From Solirubrobacter pauli (GTDB taxonomy: Bacteria > Actinomycetota > Thermoleophilia > Solirubrobacterales > Solirubrobacteraceae), in the NCBI RefSeq assembly GCF_003633755.1, contig NZ_RBIL01000001.1:3333426-3397425 (forward strand): 64,000 nt of DNA. Direction: 5' to 3'. The notes beneath the pieces were generated by a model. The model searched no databases and was not told the origin of the DNA. It saw only the letters and a program-made list of their open reading frames with translations. Shown in pieces: positions 16,211-23,735 of this stretch; positions within the stretch are counted from its first letter, which is position 1, and every line of letters starts with the position of its first letter. The translations under genes and the position numbers were made by a program.

Positions 16211-17356
16211 ATGACCCGACCCGAACTTCCCCAGCCCGTCCGGATCATCCCGGGGGAGCCCGAGTACGAGCCCGAGGGCACCGGCCTGTGCCTGTCGGGC
16301 GGCGGCTACCGCGCGATGCTGTTCCACCTCGGCACGCTCTGGCGGCTGAACGAGGCCGGCCGGGTACGCGGCCTCGCCCGCGTCTCCAGCGTCTCGGGCG
16401 GCTCGATCACGGCGGCGACGCTCGGCGCGGCGTGGACGCGCCTGACGTGGCAGGGCGACGTGGCCACGAACCTCGACGCGCTGGTGATCGCGCCGGTCCG
16501 CGAGCTGGCGCGGCACACGATCGACATCTCGTCGTTCCTGAAGGGGTTGCTGCCGTTCGAGACCGTGGGCAAGGAGGTGGCGGGCGCCTACCGCAAGCAC
16601 CTGTTCGGCGACGCCACGCTGCAGGACCTGCCGGACGACGACCGCGGGCCTCGCTTCGTGATCTGCGCGACGAACCTGGAGTCCGGCGTGCTGTTCCGCT
16701 TCTCGCGCCCGTACCTCGCCGACTACCGGGTCGGGATGGTCGACGACCCGGACACGCCGCTCGCCGACGCGGTCGCGGCGTCCTCCGCGTTCCCGCCGTT
16801 CCTGTCGCCTTGCACGCTCGACCTCGCCGACGCGACCTGGAAGACCGTCGCGGGCAACGACCTGACCGCGCGCGGCTACCGCGAGAAGATCACGCTCTCG
16901 GACGGCGGCGTCTACGACAACCTGGGGCTCGAGACGGTCTGGAAGCGCTGCCGTAGCGTGCTCGTCTCGGACGCGGGCGGGCAGATGGACGACGACGAGT
17001 CGCCGTCGACCGCGCTGCAGATGCTGCGCGTGCTCAACGTGATCGACAACCAGGTGCGCGACCTGCGCAAGCGCTGGACGGTCTACGCGTTCCAGCAGGG
17101 CCAGCGCGACGGCACGTACTTCGGCATCCGCTCGCACGTGCGCGACTACGGGCTGCCCGACCCGATCGTCGATCCGTCCGACGCGGCCGTGCTCGCGCTC
17201 GCGGAGGTGCCGACCCGGCTGGCGAAGCTCGACGACCGGCTGCAGGAGCGCCTGATCAACTGGGGGTACGCGATCTGCGACACGGCGCTGCGCCGGTGGG
17301 TGGATCCGCAGATCCCCCGGCCGGCGCAGCTGCCCTATCCGGCTGCGGGGATCTAG
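16211..17356 (+). CDS. Patatin-like phospholipase
   Basis: A 381-residue patatin-fold lipid acyl hydrolase. CLSGGGYRAMLFHLG is the oxyanion-hole glycine motif, SSVSGGS places the nucleophile at S62, and LSDGGVYDNLG gives the dyad aspartate D231. Residues ATNLESGVLFRFS and ASSAFPPF are further family landmarks. There is no signal peptide. The first residue of the nucleophile elbow is Ser rather than Gly, as in the cPLA2-like branch. It is the last gene of the peptidase/MBL/patatin operon. Patatins serve as membrane-degrading effectors in several bacterial defence systems (for example CBASS CapV), but no sensor or cyclase gene is present here. It converges on the next gene, sharing CTAG. Confidence 0.9.
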   Translation: MTRPELPQPVRIIPGEPEYEPEGTGLCLSGGGYRAMLFHLGTLWRLNEAGRVRGLARVSSVSGGSITAATLGAAWTRLTWQGDVATNLDALVIAPVRELARHTIDISSFLKGLLPFETVGKEVAGAYRKHLFGDATLQDLPDDDRGPRFVICATNLESGVLFRFSRPYLADYRVGMVDDPDTPLADAVAASSAFPPFLSPCTLDLADATWKTVAGNDLTARGYREKITLSDGGVYDNLGLETVWKRCRSVLVSDAGGQMDDDESPSTALQMLRVLNVIDNQVRDLRKRWTVYAFQQGQRDGTYFGIRSHVRDYGLPDPIVDPSDAAVLALAEVPTRLAKLDDRLQERLINWGYAICDTALRRWVDPQIPRPAQLPYPAAGI

Positions 17357-18480
17357 CGCAGCGGGAGCTTGACGATCTCGCCCGCGCCGGCCTGGTCGCC
17401 CTTGTTGGCGACGTAGGCGGAGTTGCCGTCGACCGCGAGGCCGGTCGGCGAGGTCAGCGTGCCCGGGGCGATCTCGGTGCGCGGGCCGCGCTTGGGGACG
17501 CGGATCAGCTTGCCGGGGGTCGGCGGGCCGATCAGCGTGGCGCTCGTCATCTGCAGCACGTAGAGCGTGCCGTCCTTGCCGAACGCGAGGTCGGTGATGG
17601 TGGTGAAGCCGGTGGCGTACTCGGTCGGCGCCTGGCCGGGGACGATCCGCCAGACGCTCGCGCCGCCGGTCGGGAACGGGAAGCCCGTGAGCTGGCCGAC
17701 GTAGTACGCGCCGTCCGGGCCGCGGACGATCGAGGTCGGCACGGACTGCGTCGGGATCGGCGTGCCGGGCGGCACCGGGAAGTCGGGGATCTCCGGCGCG
17801 GGGCTCATCTTGAACGGGATCACGCCGAGCGTCTCCGGGCCGCGCAGGCCGTAGCGGATGAGGCTGTTGCCGCCCGCGTCGGCGACCGCGACGTGGAGGC
17901 CGGTGGCGTCGACCGAGTTCGGGTTCGAGTCGACCTCGGCGGTCGGCTGGTCCGCGTCCGGGTTGTGCGCCGCCTCGTAGCCGGCGACGTCGCCCGCGAC
18001 CCCCGCCACGTGGCCGGTCGGCAGGACGCGGTACAGCTTGCCCATGCCGGCGGTCTGCGGGTACTGCTCGCGTTGCGCCGGGTTGGCGCCGAGGCCGACG
18101 GTGAAGTAGCCGAGCAGGCCGCCGAGCGTGAAGGAGATGTCCGACGGGCCGCTGGCCTCGTTGCCGCTCTGGGAGGCGACGGACGGCAGGTTGCTGACGA
18201 CCCGCTTCTTGTTGCCGCGCTTGTCGATCTTCGTGATCGCGCCCGTCTTGCCGAAGCAGCCGGCGCCGCCGCCTTCGGGGCTCTCGAGGGTGCAGTCGCT
18301 GCCGCCGCGCCCGGCTTCGGCGACCCACAGCTCGCCGCCGAGGCCGAAGTCGAGCCCGCGCGGGTTGTCGAGGCCGGTCGCGATCACCTGCGGCCCGGGC
18401 GCCCCGGCCGAGGCGGCGGGCGCCGCGATGGCGAGCACGCCCGCGGCCAGCGCGAGGGATTTGCGCACGTCGAATGTCAT
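17353..18480 (-). CDS. Secreted ScyD/ScyE-family beta-propeller protein
   Basis: A 375-residue exported protein. The first roughly 25 residues are a Sec signal peptide (basic start, then LALAAGVLAIAAPAASAGA). The rest resembles ScyD/ScyE-type six-bladed propellers: QVIATGLDNPRGLDFG, GKTGAITKIDK, GKLYRV, GADAGGNSL-like repeats, DLAFGKDGTLYVLQ and GLAVDGNSAYVANKG. Homologues sit near scytonemin genes in cyanobacteria and are widespread as secreted propellers in actinobacteria; there is no enzymatic evidence here. The stop shares CTAG with the patatin gene. The next gene upstream is 47 bases away on the same strand. Confidence 0.85.
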   Translation of the reverse strand: MTFDVRKSLALAAGVLAIAAPAASAGAPGPQVIATGLDNPRGLDFGLGGELWVAEAGRGGSDCTLESPEGGGAGCFGKTGAITKIDKRGNKKRVVSNLPSVASQSGNEASGPSDISFTLGGLLGYFTVGLGANPAQREQYPQTAGMGKLYRVLPTGHVAGVAGDVAGYEAAHNPDADQPTAEVDSNPNSVDATGLHVAVADAGGNSLIRYGLRGPETLGVIPFKMSPAPEIPDFPVPPGTPIPTQSVPTSIVRGPDGAYYVGQLTGFPFPTGGASVWRIVPGQAPTEYATGFTTITDLAFGKDGTLYVLQMTSATLIGPPTPGKLIRVPKRGPRTEIAPGTLTSPTGLAVDGNSAYVANKGDQAGAGEIVKLPLR

Positions 18481-18527
18481 GTCCGCGAACCTACGGACGC
18501 GCCGTCCCGCTTGGATCGGGGAAATCC

Positions 18528-18953
18528 CTAGCGCCCGCGCGGAGGGAGGTGCGGCAACGCGTCCAGCTCCTGCAGGGTGACGACGCTTTCCTGCTCGTTC
18601 GGGTCCGTGCGGGCGATCACGACGTCCAGCGTCTCCGGGCCCGGGTTGTACGGCAGATGCGGCATGCCGGCCGGGATGTGGATGAAGTCACCGGCCTCGA
18701 TGACCTCGTGGTGCTCGAGCTGCGGTCCCCACCAGAACTCGCCGCGGCCGCTGATGACGCAGATGGCGGACTCGTGCTCGGCGTGCAGGTGCGCGGTGGG
18801 ACGCAGGCCGGCCGGCATCGGCGCGCGGTGCAGGCACAGCGCCCGGGCGCCCGCCGTCCCGTTCGAGATCCCGGTCCGGTAGTCGATCCCCTGCCGGCCG
18901 CTGTAGCCGCCGGCGGCGCGGACGACGGTGCATGCCTCGGTGTCTACGTTCAT
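18528..18953 (-). CDS. Cupin-domain protein
   Basis: A 141-residue single-domain cupin. THLHAEHESAICVISG provides the first metal-binding cupin motif (H-x-H...E), and AGDFIHIPAGMPHLPYN the second, with its His. Family members range from dioxygenases and isomerases to small-molecule sensors, and no function can be assigned. ATG 18951-18953 (MNVDTEACTVVRAA) is chosen because the upstream in-frame extension overlaps the next gene and lacks conserved sequence. It lies between the ScyD-like gene and the SARP-like regulator, all leftward, so co-transcription is possible. Confidence 0.87.
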   Translation of the reverse strand: MNVDTEACTVVRAAGGYSGRQGIDYRTGISNGTAGARALCLHRAPMPAGLRPTAHLHAEHESAICVISGRGEFWWGPQLEHHEVIEAGDFIHIPAGMPHLPYNPGPETLDVVIARTDPNEQESVVTLQELDALPHLPPRGR

Positions 18954-18993
18954 GCCAGGCCAGACGTCGCCCGGCGGCGCGCCATTCCCGGGC

Positions 18994-21039
18994 TCACACG
19001 AGGAACCGTGCCACGGGGCCGAGGCTGACCACGCCGCTGCCCGCCGCATGCTCGTCGCGGGCGAGCTCGAGCCGCGCCCGCGCGCGGTCGAGCGTCCGGC
19101 GGTCGCCGAGCGCGGCGGCCGCGCTCGCCGTCAGGCACCACAGCGCTTCCTGCAACAGGTCGGCGGGCGGGTCGGGCACGGCGTCGAGCGCGCGCGCGGC
19201 GCGCCCGCGCTCGTTGCGAGCAAGCAGGACGTGCGGCCGCGCCCAGGGCTCGTACGGCCCGAAGTCGCCGTCCACGTGCGTGCGCTCGCCCCGCGCGACA
19301 CGCAGGCACAACAGGGCGAGCGGAACGAGTCCTCGCTCCAGTCCGGGCATGCCGGCGCCGGGCAACCGCGCGCCGGCTGCGAGCACCGCGTCGGCGGCGG
19401 CCTCGTGCGGCGCCGGGCCGGGCGCGGTCCTGGCGGCGTCGTGCCGCGTCGCGGCCTGTGCGGTCCCGGCGGCGGCCTCGTGCGCCGTCGCGGCGGGCGC
19501 GGTCGCGGTCGTGGCCGCACGCATCGCGCGGTACCAGGTCGTGAACACGGCCACGAGCGGGCGCTCGTGGCGGGCGTCGAGGCGGTCCGCCGCGGCCGCG
19601 TGCCCATCGGCGGCGGTGAAGTCGCCGAGTGCGCCGAGGGCCTGCATGCGCACGAGGTGGCCGAGCACGGCGACCGACGGCAGGTCGTGGCGGGTGGCCA
19701 GCGCGACGAGCTCGGCGCCGATAGCGTCGCGGCGCGCGGCCAGGCCGCAGCGCTCGAACGACTGCATCCAGACGGCGTTGAGGGCGAACGCGAGCAGCGC
19801 GGGGTCGTCGAGGTCGCGGGCCAGGCGCTCGGCTTCGCGCGCGGCGTCGGCCACCTCGCGCGTGCCCGCGCCGCGCGACTCGAGCGCGATCGTCGCCAGC
19901 AGCGGCGCGCGCAGCGCGTCCGGAAGCTCGGCCCGCAGCGTCCGGCCGGCGGCGGCGACGATCGCGGCCGCGTGCTCCGGATCGTCCGAGCGCGTCCAGA
20001 TCGCGGGGACGTCGTACGCGCCGATCACGCGCGCCGTCAACCCCGGGTCGCCGAGCTCCTCGGCCGCCGCGACGGCGGCGAGCCGGTGCGTGCGCGCCTC
20101 GGCCAGGCCCCCGCCCCCGGTCACCGCGAGCGAGCGCAGGAGCGAGACCGTCGATTCGAGCCGCACCCGCGCGCGGGTGCCGACCTCGCGGTCGTAGGCG
20201 GCCGCCGCCCGCGCCCACACCGCATCCACGCCCGCCGCCGGCGCCTCGTCGCCGGCCAAGAGGTCCTCCTGGAGCCGCCGGAGCGGCTGGCCGGGTGCGA
20301 TCCCGAGCTGCTCGACCAGCTCGACGTGCGCGCGCCGCAGCACCACGAGCGCGTCGCCACGGCGGCCGCTGCCGGCCAGCGCGACCGCGAGCAGCCGCCA
20401 GCCCTCCTCCCGCCACGGATGCGCCGCGACGTGCGCGTCGAGGTCCGGCACGGCCGCCGCGGCGAGCCCGAGCCGCAGCCGCGCGTCCGCGATCGACTCG
20501 ACCGCCGCGAGCCGCAACTCCGCGAGCCGCGCCCGCTCCACCCGCGCCCAGTCGAAGTCGTCGAGCCCTGCGAACGCCGGCCCACGCCACAGGCCCACGG
20601 CCTCGACCAGCGCGGCGAGCCGCGCCTCGCTGGGCAGCGAAGCCGCGCCCGCGACGGACGCCTCGAACCGCCACGCATCGACGCCGCCGCGGGCCGCGCC
20701 GCCCGCGCCGGCCGGGCCGCTCGCACCGGCCGGGCCGCTCGCACCGCTCGCGCCATCCAGCCGGAGCGCGTATCCCGGGCCTTCCGTGACGAGCGCCGTG
20801 CGGGCGTCACCCAGCGCGCGGCGCAGGTCGCTGACGAACGTGCGCACCGCGCCGACGGCACGGGGCGGCGGGTCGGCGGGCCACAGGTCCGCGACCAGCC
20901 CCTCGACGGGCACGACCGCGCCGCGGGCGACGATCAGCCGTGCGAGCACGGCGCGGTGGCGGGGGCCGCGCAACGCCAACGGCGCGCCGGACGCGTCCCA
21001 TGCCGCCACCGGCCCCAGCACCCCGAACTCGACCGGCAC
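18994..21039 (-). CDS. AfsR/SARP-type regulator with BTAD domain
   Basis: A 681-residue regulator. Residues 1-95 form an OmpR-like winged helix: MPVEFGVLGPVAAWD, LRGPRHRAVLARL, and AVRTFVSDLRRALGDA. Residues about 120-250 are a bacterial transcriptional activator (BTAD) domain, with LWRGPAFAGL, ARLAELRLAAVESIADARL and EEGWRLLAVALAGSGRRGDAL. The remaining roughly 400 residues are Ala-rich TPR-like helices; there is no NB-ARC ATPase. Two low-complexity insertions occur: a Gly-Ala-Ser-Pro linker (20700-20765) and an Ala-Thr-His stretch (about 19430-19520). GTG 21039 is the start. It faces a dehalogenase-like gene across a 52-base gap that holds 11-bp direct repeats typical of SARP sites. Confidence 0.87.
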   Translation of the reverse strand: MPVEFGVLGPVAAWDASGAPLALRGPRHRAVLARLIVARGAVVPVEGLVADLWPADPPPRAVGAVRTFVSDLRRALGDARTALVTEGPGYALRLDGASGASGPAGASGPAGAGGAARGGVDAWRFEASVAGAASLPSEARLAALVEAVGLWRGPAFAGLDDFDWARVERARLAELRLAAVESIADARLRLGLAAAAVPDLDAHVAAHPWREEGWRLLAVALAGSGRRGDALVVLRRAHVELVEQLGIAPGQPLRRLQEDLLAGDEAPAAGVDAVWARAAAAYDREVGTRARVRLESTVSLLRSLAVTGGGGLAEARTHRLAAVAAAEELGDPGLTARVIGAYDVPAIWTRSDDPEHAAAIVAAAGRTLRAELPDALRAPLLATIALESRGAGTREVADAAREAERLARDLDDPALLAFALNAVWMQSFERCGLAARRDAIGAELVALATRHDLPSVAVLGHLVRMQALGALGDFTAADGHAAAADRLDARHERPLVAVFTTWYRAMRAATTATAPAATAHEAAAGTAQAATRHDAARTAPGPAPHEAAADAVLAAGARLPGAGMPGLERGLVPLALLCLRVARGERTHVDGDFGPYEPWARPHVLLARNERGRAARALDAVPDPPADLLQEALWCLTASAAAALGDRRTLDRARARLELARDEHAAGSGVVSLGPVARFLV

Positions 21040-21050
21040 GTGTCCAGTGT

Positions 21051-21072
21051 TGCTGATCGGATGCTGATCGCC
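21051..21072. promoter_or_regulatory. Direct repeat with 11-bp period, candidate SARP operator
   Basis: TGCTGATCG occurs at 21051-21059 and again at 21062-21070, giving an exact 11-bp period (one helical turn). SARP-family winged-helix proteins are known to bind heptameric direct repeats with this period. The site lies in the divergent gap between the SARP-like gene (start 21039) and the hydrolase gene (start 21092). It could therefore control both. Function is inferred from spacing and location. Confidence 0.5.
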
Positions 21073-21091
21073 CGCGTCCACGCTGCCGCGC

Positions 21092-21955
21092 ATGATCGAC
21101 GGCTTCGAACACCGCGACGTCAGCGTCGCCGACGACGTCACCCTCCACACCGCCATCGGCGGCACCGGCCCGGCGCTCGTGCTGCTGCACGGGTTCCCGC
21201 AGACGCACGCGATGTGGCGCAAGGTCGCGCCCGCGCTCGCGCAGACGCACACGGTGATCTGCCCGGACCTGCGCGGGTACGGACGCTCCAGCAAGCCCGC
21301 GGACGGCTACGCCAAGCGCACGATGGCGCAGGACGTCGTGAACCTCGCGCGGGCGCTCGGCCACGAGACGTTCGCGCTCGCCGGCCACGACCGGGGCGCG
21401 CTCGTCGCGTTCCGGGCCGGCCTCGACCATCCCGACCGGATCACGCGCCTGGCGATCCTCGACGTGCTGCCGACGCTCGACATGTGGGAGGTCCTGCACG
21501 GCGAGACCGCGGCGGTCGCGTTCCACCTGTACCTGATGGCGCAGCCGCCCGGCCTGCCGGAGCAGCTGATCGCGGGCGCGCCGGACGCCTTCTTCGGCCA
21601 CTTCCTCGACGCGTGGGGCGCGGCGCCGCAGCCGGCCGCGATCCGCGCGCACTACCTCGAGGCCAGCCGCGACGCGATCCCGTCGATCGTCGCCGACTAC
21701 CGCGCCTCGGCCACGATCGACGTCGAGCACGACCGGCAGGACCGCGCGCAGGGCACGCGGCTCACGATGCCGGTCACCGTCCTGCAGCAGGACTGGGGCG
21801 CCGCGCTCGGCTACGACGCCCGCGCGCTGTGGAGCGCGTGGGCCGAGGACCTCGACCACCGGACCGTCAGCAGCGGCCACTTCATGGCCGAGGACGACCC
21901 CGACACGGTCATCGAGGCCCTGCGCACGCTCATGGCGACGACGTCGACAGCGTGA
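21092..21955 (+). CDS. Alpha/beta hydrolase, haloacetate dehalogenase/epoxide hydrolase-like
   Basis: A 287-residue alpha/beta hydrolase. LVLLHGFPQTHAMW provides the oxyanion-hole HG and PDLRGYGRSSKP is typical of the dehalogenase branch. The nucleophile position carries Asp (D100 in AGHDRGALVAFR) rather than Ser, as in fluoroacetate/haloacetate dehalogenases and epoxide hydrolases. The catalytic His is in SSGHFMAED near residue 265. It is predicted to hydrolyse a carbon-halogen bond or an epoxide in the cytosol. ATG 21092 opens MIDGFEHRDVSVADDV. It is divergent from the SARP-like regulator, which probably controls it, and overlaps the facing secreted hydrolase gene by 26 bases. Confidence 0.9.
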   Translation: MIDGFEHRDVSVADDVTLHTAIGGTGPALVLLHGFPQTHAMWRKVAPALAQTHTVICPDLRGYGRSSKPADGYAKRTMAQDVVNLARALGHETFALAGHDRGALVAFRAGLDHPDRITRLAILDVLPTLDMWEVLHGETAAVAFHLYLMAQPPGLPEQLIAGAPDAFFGHFLDAWGAAPQPAAIRAHYLEASRDAIPSIVADYRASATIDVEHDRQDRAQGTRLTMPVTVLQQDWGAALGYDARALWSAWAEDLDHRTVSSGHFMAEDDPDTVIEALRTLMATTSTA

Positions 21956-23645
21956 ACGTGAGCGTCTTCGCGTAGGCGCCGGTCCGCAGTGGCTGGGTGC
22001 GTCCGATCGGCTGCCGGAAGTCGATCGTGGCCACGGCGTGGCTGACCGGACCGGCGTAGCTGAGCACCGGGCCGAGCGGCCCGAAGGCCGCGCCGTTCGC
22101 GCGGACCTGGAGCGGCTGGTCGAGCACGTAGCTGCCGTTGACCAGCCGGCCCGGGGCCACGACGCTCGGGTCGCTGATCGAGAGCAGCGCGCTGGACGTC
22201 GTGATGACGGTCGCCGTGGTGCTCGCGTCGTAGCTGCCGTCCACGCCGGGCACGAAGGTCCCGAACGAGGCCGGCGCGCCAAGCGTGAGCGCGAGCGTCG
22301 CGGGCACCGTGCCCTGGACGGACACGCCCGCGGCGCGTGCCAGCCGGCTGCCGAAGAACGCGACCGCCAGCTGGGCCATCTGCGTCTTGACCGTGTCGGT
22401 GTCCAACCCCGTCCTCGGCACGTTGGCGGGGGTCGGGGTGAAGCCGCCGGTCACGTCGCGGGTGAGCTGCTCGAGGCCGGCGAAGCTCGCGAACGGGCAG
22501 TAGTCGATGCCCAGGCCCGAGTTGGGGCTGCTGGCGATCCGGTCGAACGTGTGCTTGTCGAGCACCGCGTTCGCGTCCGCGGCCGCGATCAGCCCGGCGG
22601 CGCGCATCTCGGCGCAGTAGTTCGAGTCGAAGCTGCGATGGACGCCGTTGGTCAGCGACACGAGCTGCTTGTCGGGGTTCGCGCGCATCTCGAGCATCGC
22701 GCGCTCGCTCACCGACGGCGGCGACATCGCGTCGCCGGAGGCGGAGACCAGCAGCGTCGGCACGCGGACGCCCAGGTAGTCGACGCCGAGCGAGATCGGC
22801 TGTTGGCCGATCGCCATCCCCATCACGGCCACGACGCGCGGGTCGGCCGACAGCGGCCAGCAGCGCGCCGGGTCCCCGGAGCACGGGACGCCGGGCAGTG
22901 GGGCGGCGCTGCCGCCGGCGGTCGCGAGCGCCGTCAGCGTGCCGCGCGAGTGCCCGAGCAGGCCGACCTGCGCCGCGTCCACGCGCGTCCCGAACCATCC
23001 GCCGACGGCGTCCAGGACCTTCGAGACGTCCCGCGTGCGGTCGGCCATGCTGAACGGGACGTTGGTGCGCGAGCACGGGCCGGCGCGGCCGTCGTTGCAC
23101 GGCACCCGCACCGCGCCCGGCAGGGCGTTGAGGGCGTCGATCCGCGTGTCGTCCTGGGTGTTGCCCGTGTGGGCCGGGGCGGCGACGACGAACCCGCCGG
23201 CCGCGATCCGCTCCAGCGTCGGGGCGTAGTCGATGGGGTCGTTGGTGTTGCCGTGCGAGAAGACGATCACTCCGAATGGCTTGCCGTCCGGGGCGATCGC
23301 CGCGTCCTCGCGCGCGCTCTCGGCGTCGACCGTCCACGCCAGCGGCGTGTAGGGCGCGGGGACGGCGACGCCGTGCACCACGGACCGGTACACGGTCTTG
23401 GGACGCGCCGCGACCGTCGCCGGGTCGGCGGGGTACCAGAGGTGCACGTCGACCTGCCGGACCGTGTCGGTGGTCGCCGAGTCCGGCACGACGATCCGCT
23501 GCACGTCGTGGCCGACCGGATGCTCGGCGGCCCCCACCGGCGCCGCGCCGGCGCCCAGGCCTCCCAGCAAGACCGTCACGGTGGACCCCACCAGGCGCGT
23601 ACGCGTGGTGTTCCGGCAGCCGACTCGCAGCGTCATGGCCGTCAC
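21930..23645 (-). CDS. Secreted alpha/beta hydrolase with C-terminal surface-type module
   Basis: A 571-residue exported hydrolase. Residues about 1-40 are a signal peptide (basic N-terminus, hydrophobic core, GAAEHP). The catalytic domain resembles platelet-activating-factor acetylhydrolase/dienelactone-type enzymes: GVIVFSHGNTND, the nucleophile elbow LLGHSRGTL, and a VHRSFDSNYC region near the His. Four to six cysteines (VPCNDGRAGPC, VPCSGDPARC) suggest disulfides, fitting secretion. Residues about 441-571 form a separate beta-rich module that also ends the GH95 protein at 63340; both finish in TGAY-x-KTLTFTLST. The substrate is unknown. The preceding gene on this strand, MMPL, is separated by a strong hairpin. 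Confidence 0.85.
   Translation of the reverse strand: MTAMTLRVGCRNTTRTRLVGSTVTVLLGGLGAGAAPVGAAEHPVGHDVQRIVVPDSATTDTVRQVDVHLWYPADPATVAARPKTVYRSVVHGVAVPAPYTPLAWTVDAESAREDAAIAPDGKPFGVIVFSHGNTNDPIDYAPTLERIAAGGFVVAAPAHTGNTQDDTRIDALNALPGAVRVPCNDGRAGPCSRTNVPFSMADRTRDVSKVLDAVGGWFGTRVDAAQVGLLGHSRGTLTALATAGGSAAPLPGVPCSGDPARCWPLSADPRVVAVMGMAIGQQPISLGVDYLGVRVPTLLVSASGDAMSPPSVSERAMLEMRANPDKQLVSLTNGVHRSFDSNYCAEMRAAGLIAAADANAVLDKHTFDRIASSPNSGLGIDYCPFASFAGLEQLTRDVTGGFTPTPANVPRTGLDTDTVKTQMAQLAVAFFGSRLARAAGVSVQGTVPATLALTLGAPASFGTFVPGVDGSYDASTTATVITTSSALLSISDPSVVAPGRLVNGSYVLDQPLQVRANGAAFGPLGPVLSYAGPVSHAVATIDFRQPIGRTQPLRTGAYAKTLTFTLSTSSP
21933..22326 (-). other. C-terminal module shared with the GH95 protein (copy 1)
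   Basis: This segment encodes about 131 residues. It runs from VSVQGTVPATLALTL through GSYVL-x-Q-x-LQVRA and LSYAGP to the terminus TGAYAKTLTFTLSTSSP. Copy 2 at 62921-63337 keeps the same order of conserved blocks: LGTF-x-PGV, APG-x-LV-x-GSYVL, QPI, and KTLTFTLST plus two hydroxy residues and Pro. It is beta-rich by appearance and always at the extreme C-terminus, which suggests a cell-surface attachment or stability module. Confidence 0.8.
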
Positions 23646-23682
23646 CCTCTCGGTTGGTAGGCCGACGCTACAGGAACGGCGA

Positions 23683-23709
23683 ACGCCCCGCCGAGAATCG
23701 GCGGGGCGT
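23683..23709 (-). terminator. Strong hairpin downstream of the MMPL gene
   Basis: ACGCCCCGCCGA (23683-23694) and its exact complement TCGGCGGGGCGT (23698-23709) form a 12-bp GC-rich stem with a GAA loop. It lies 27 bases after the leftward MMPL stop codon and before the start of the next leftward gene. It has no T-run, as is common for actinobacterial terminators. Confidence 0.75.
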
Positions 23710-23735
23710 CCGGGTGACCGAACGGAGACGAGGCT

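Noticed and set aside
16211-17356. CBASS defence operon
   Set aside because: The patatin gene has no adjacent CD-NTase or other nucleotide-cyclase gene, so the known system is not supported.
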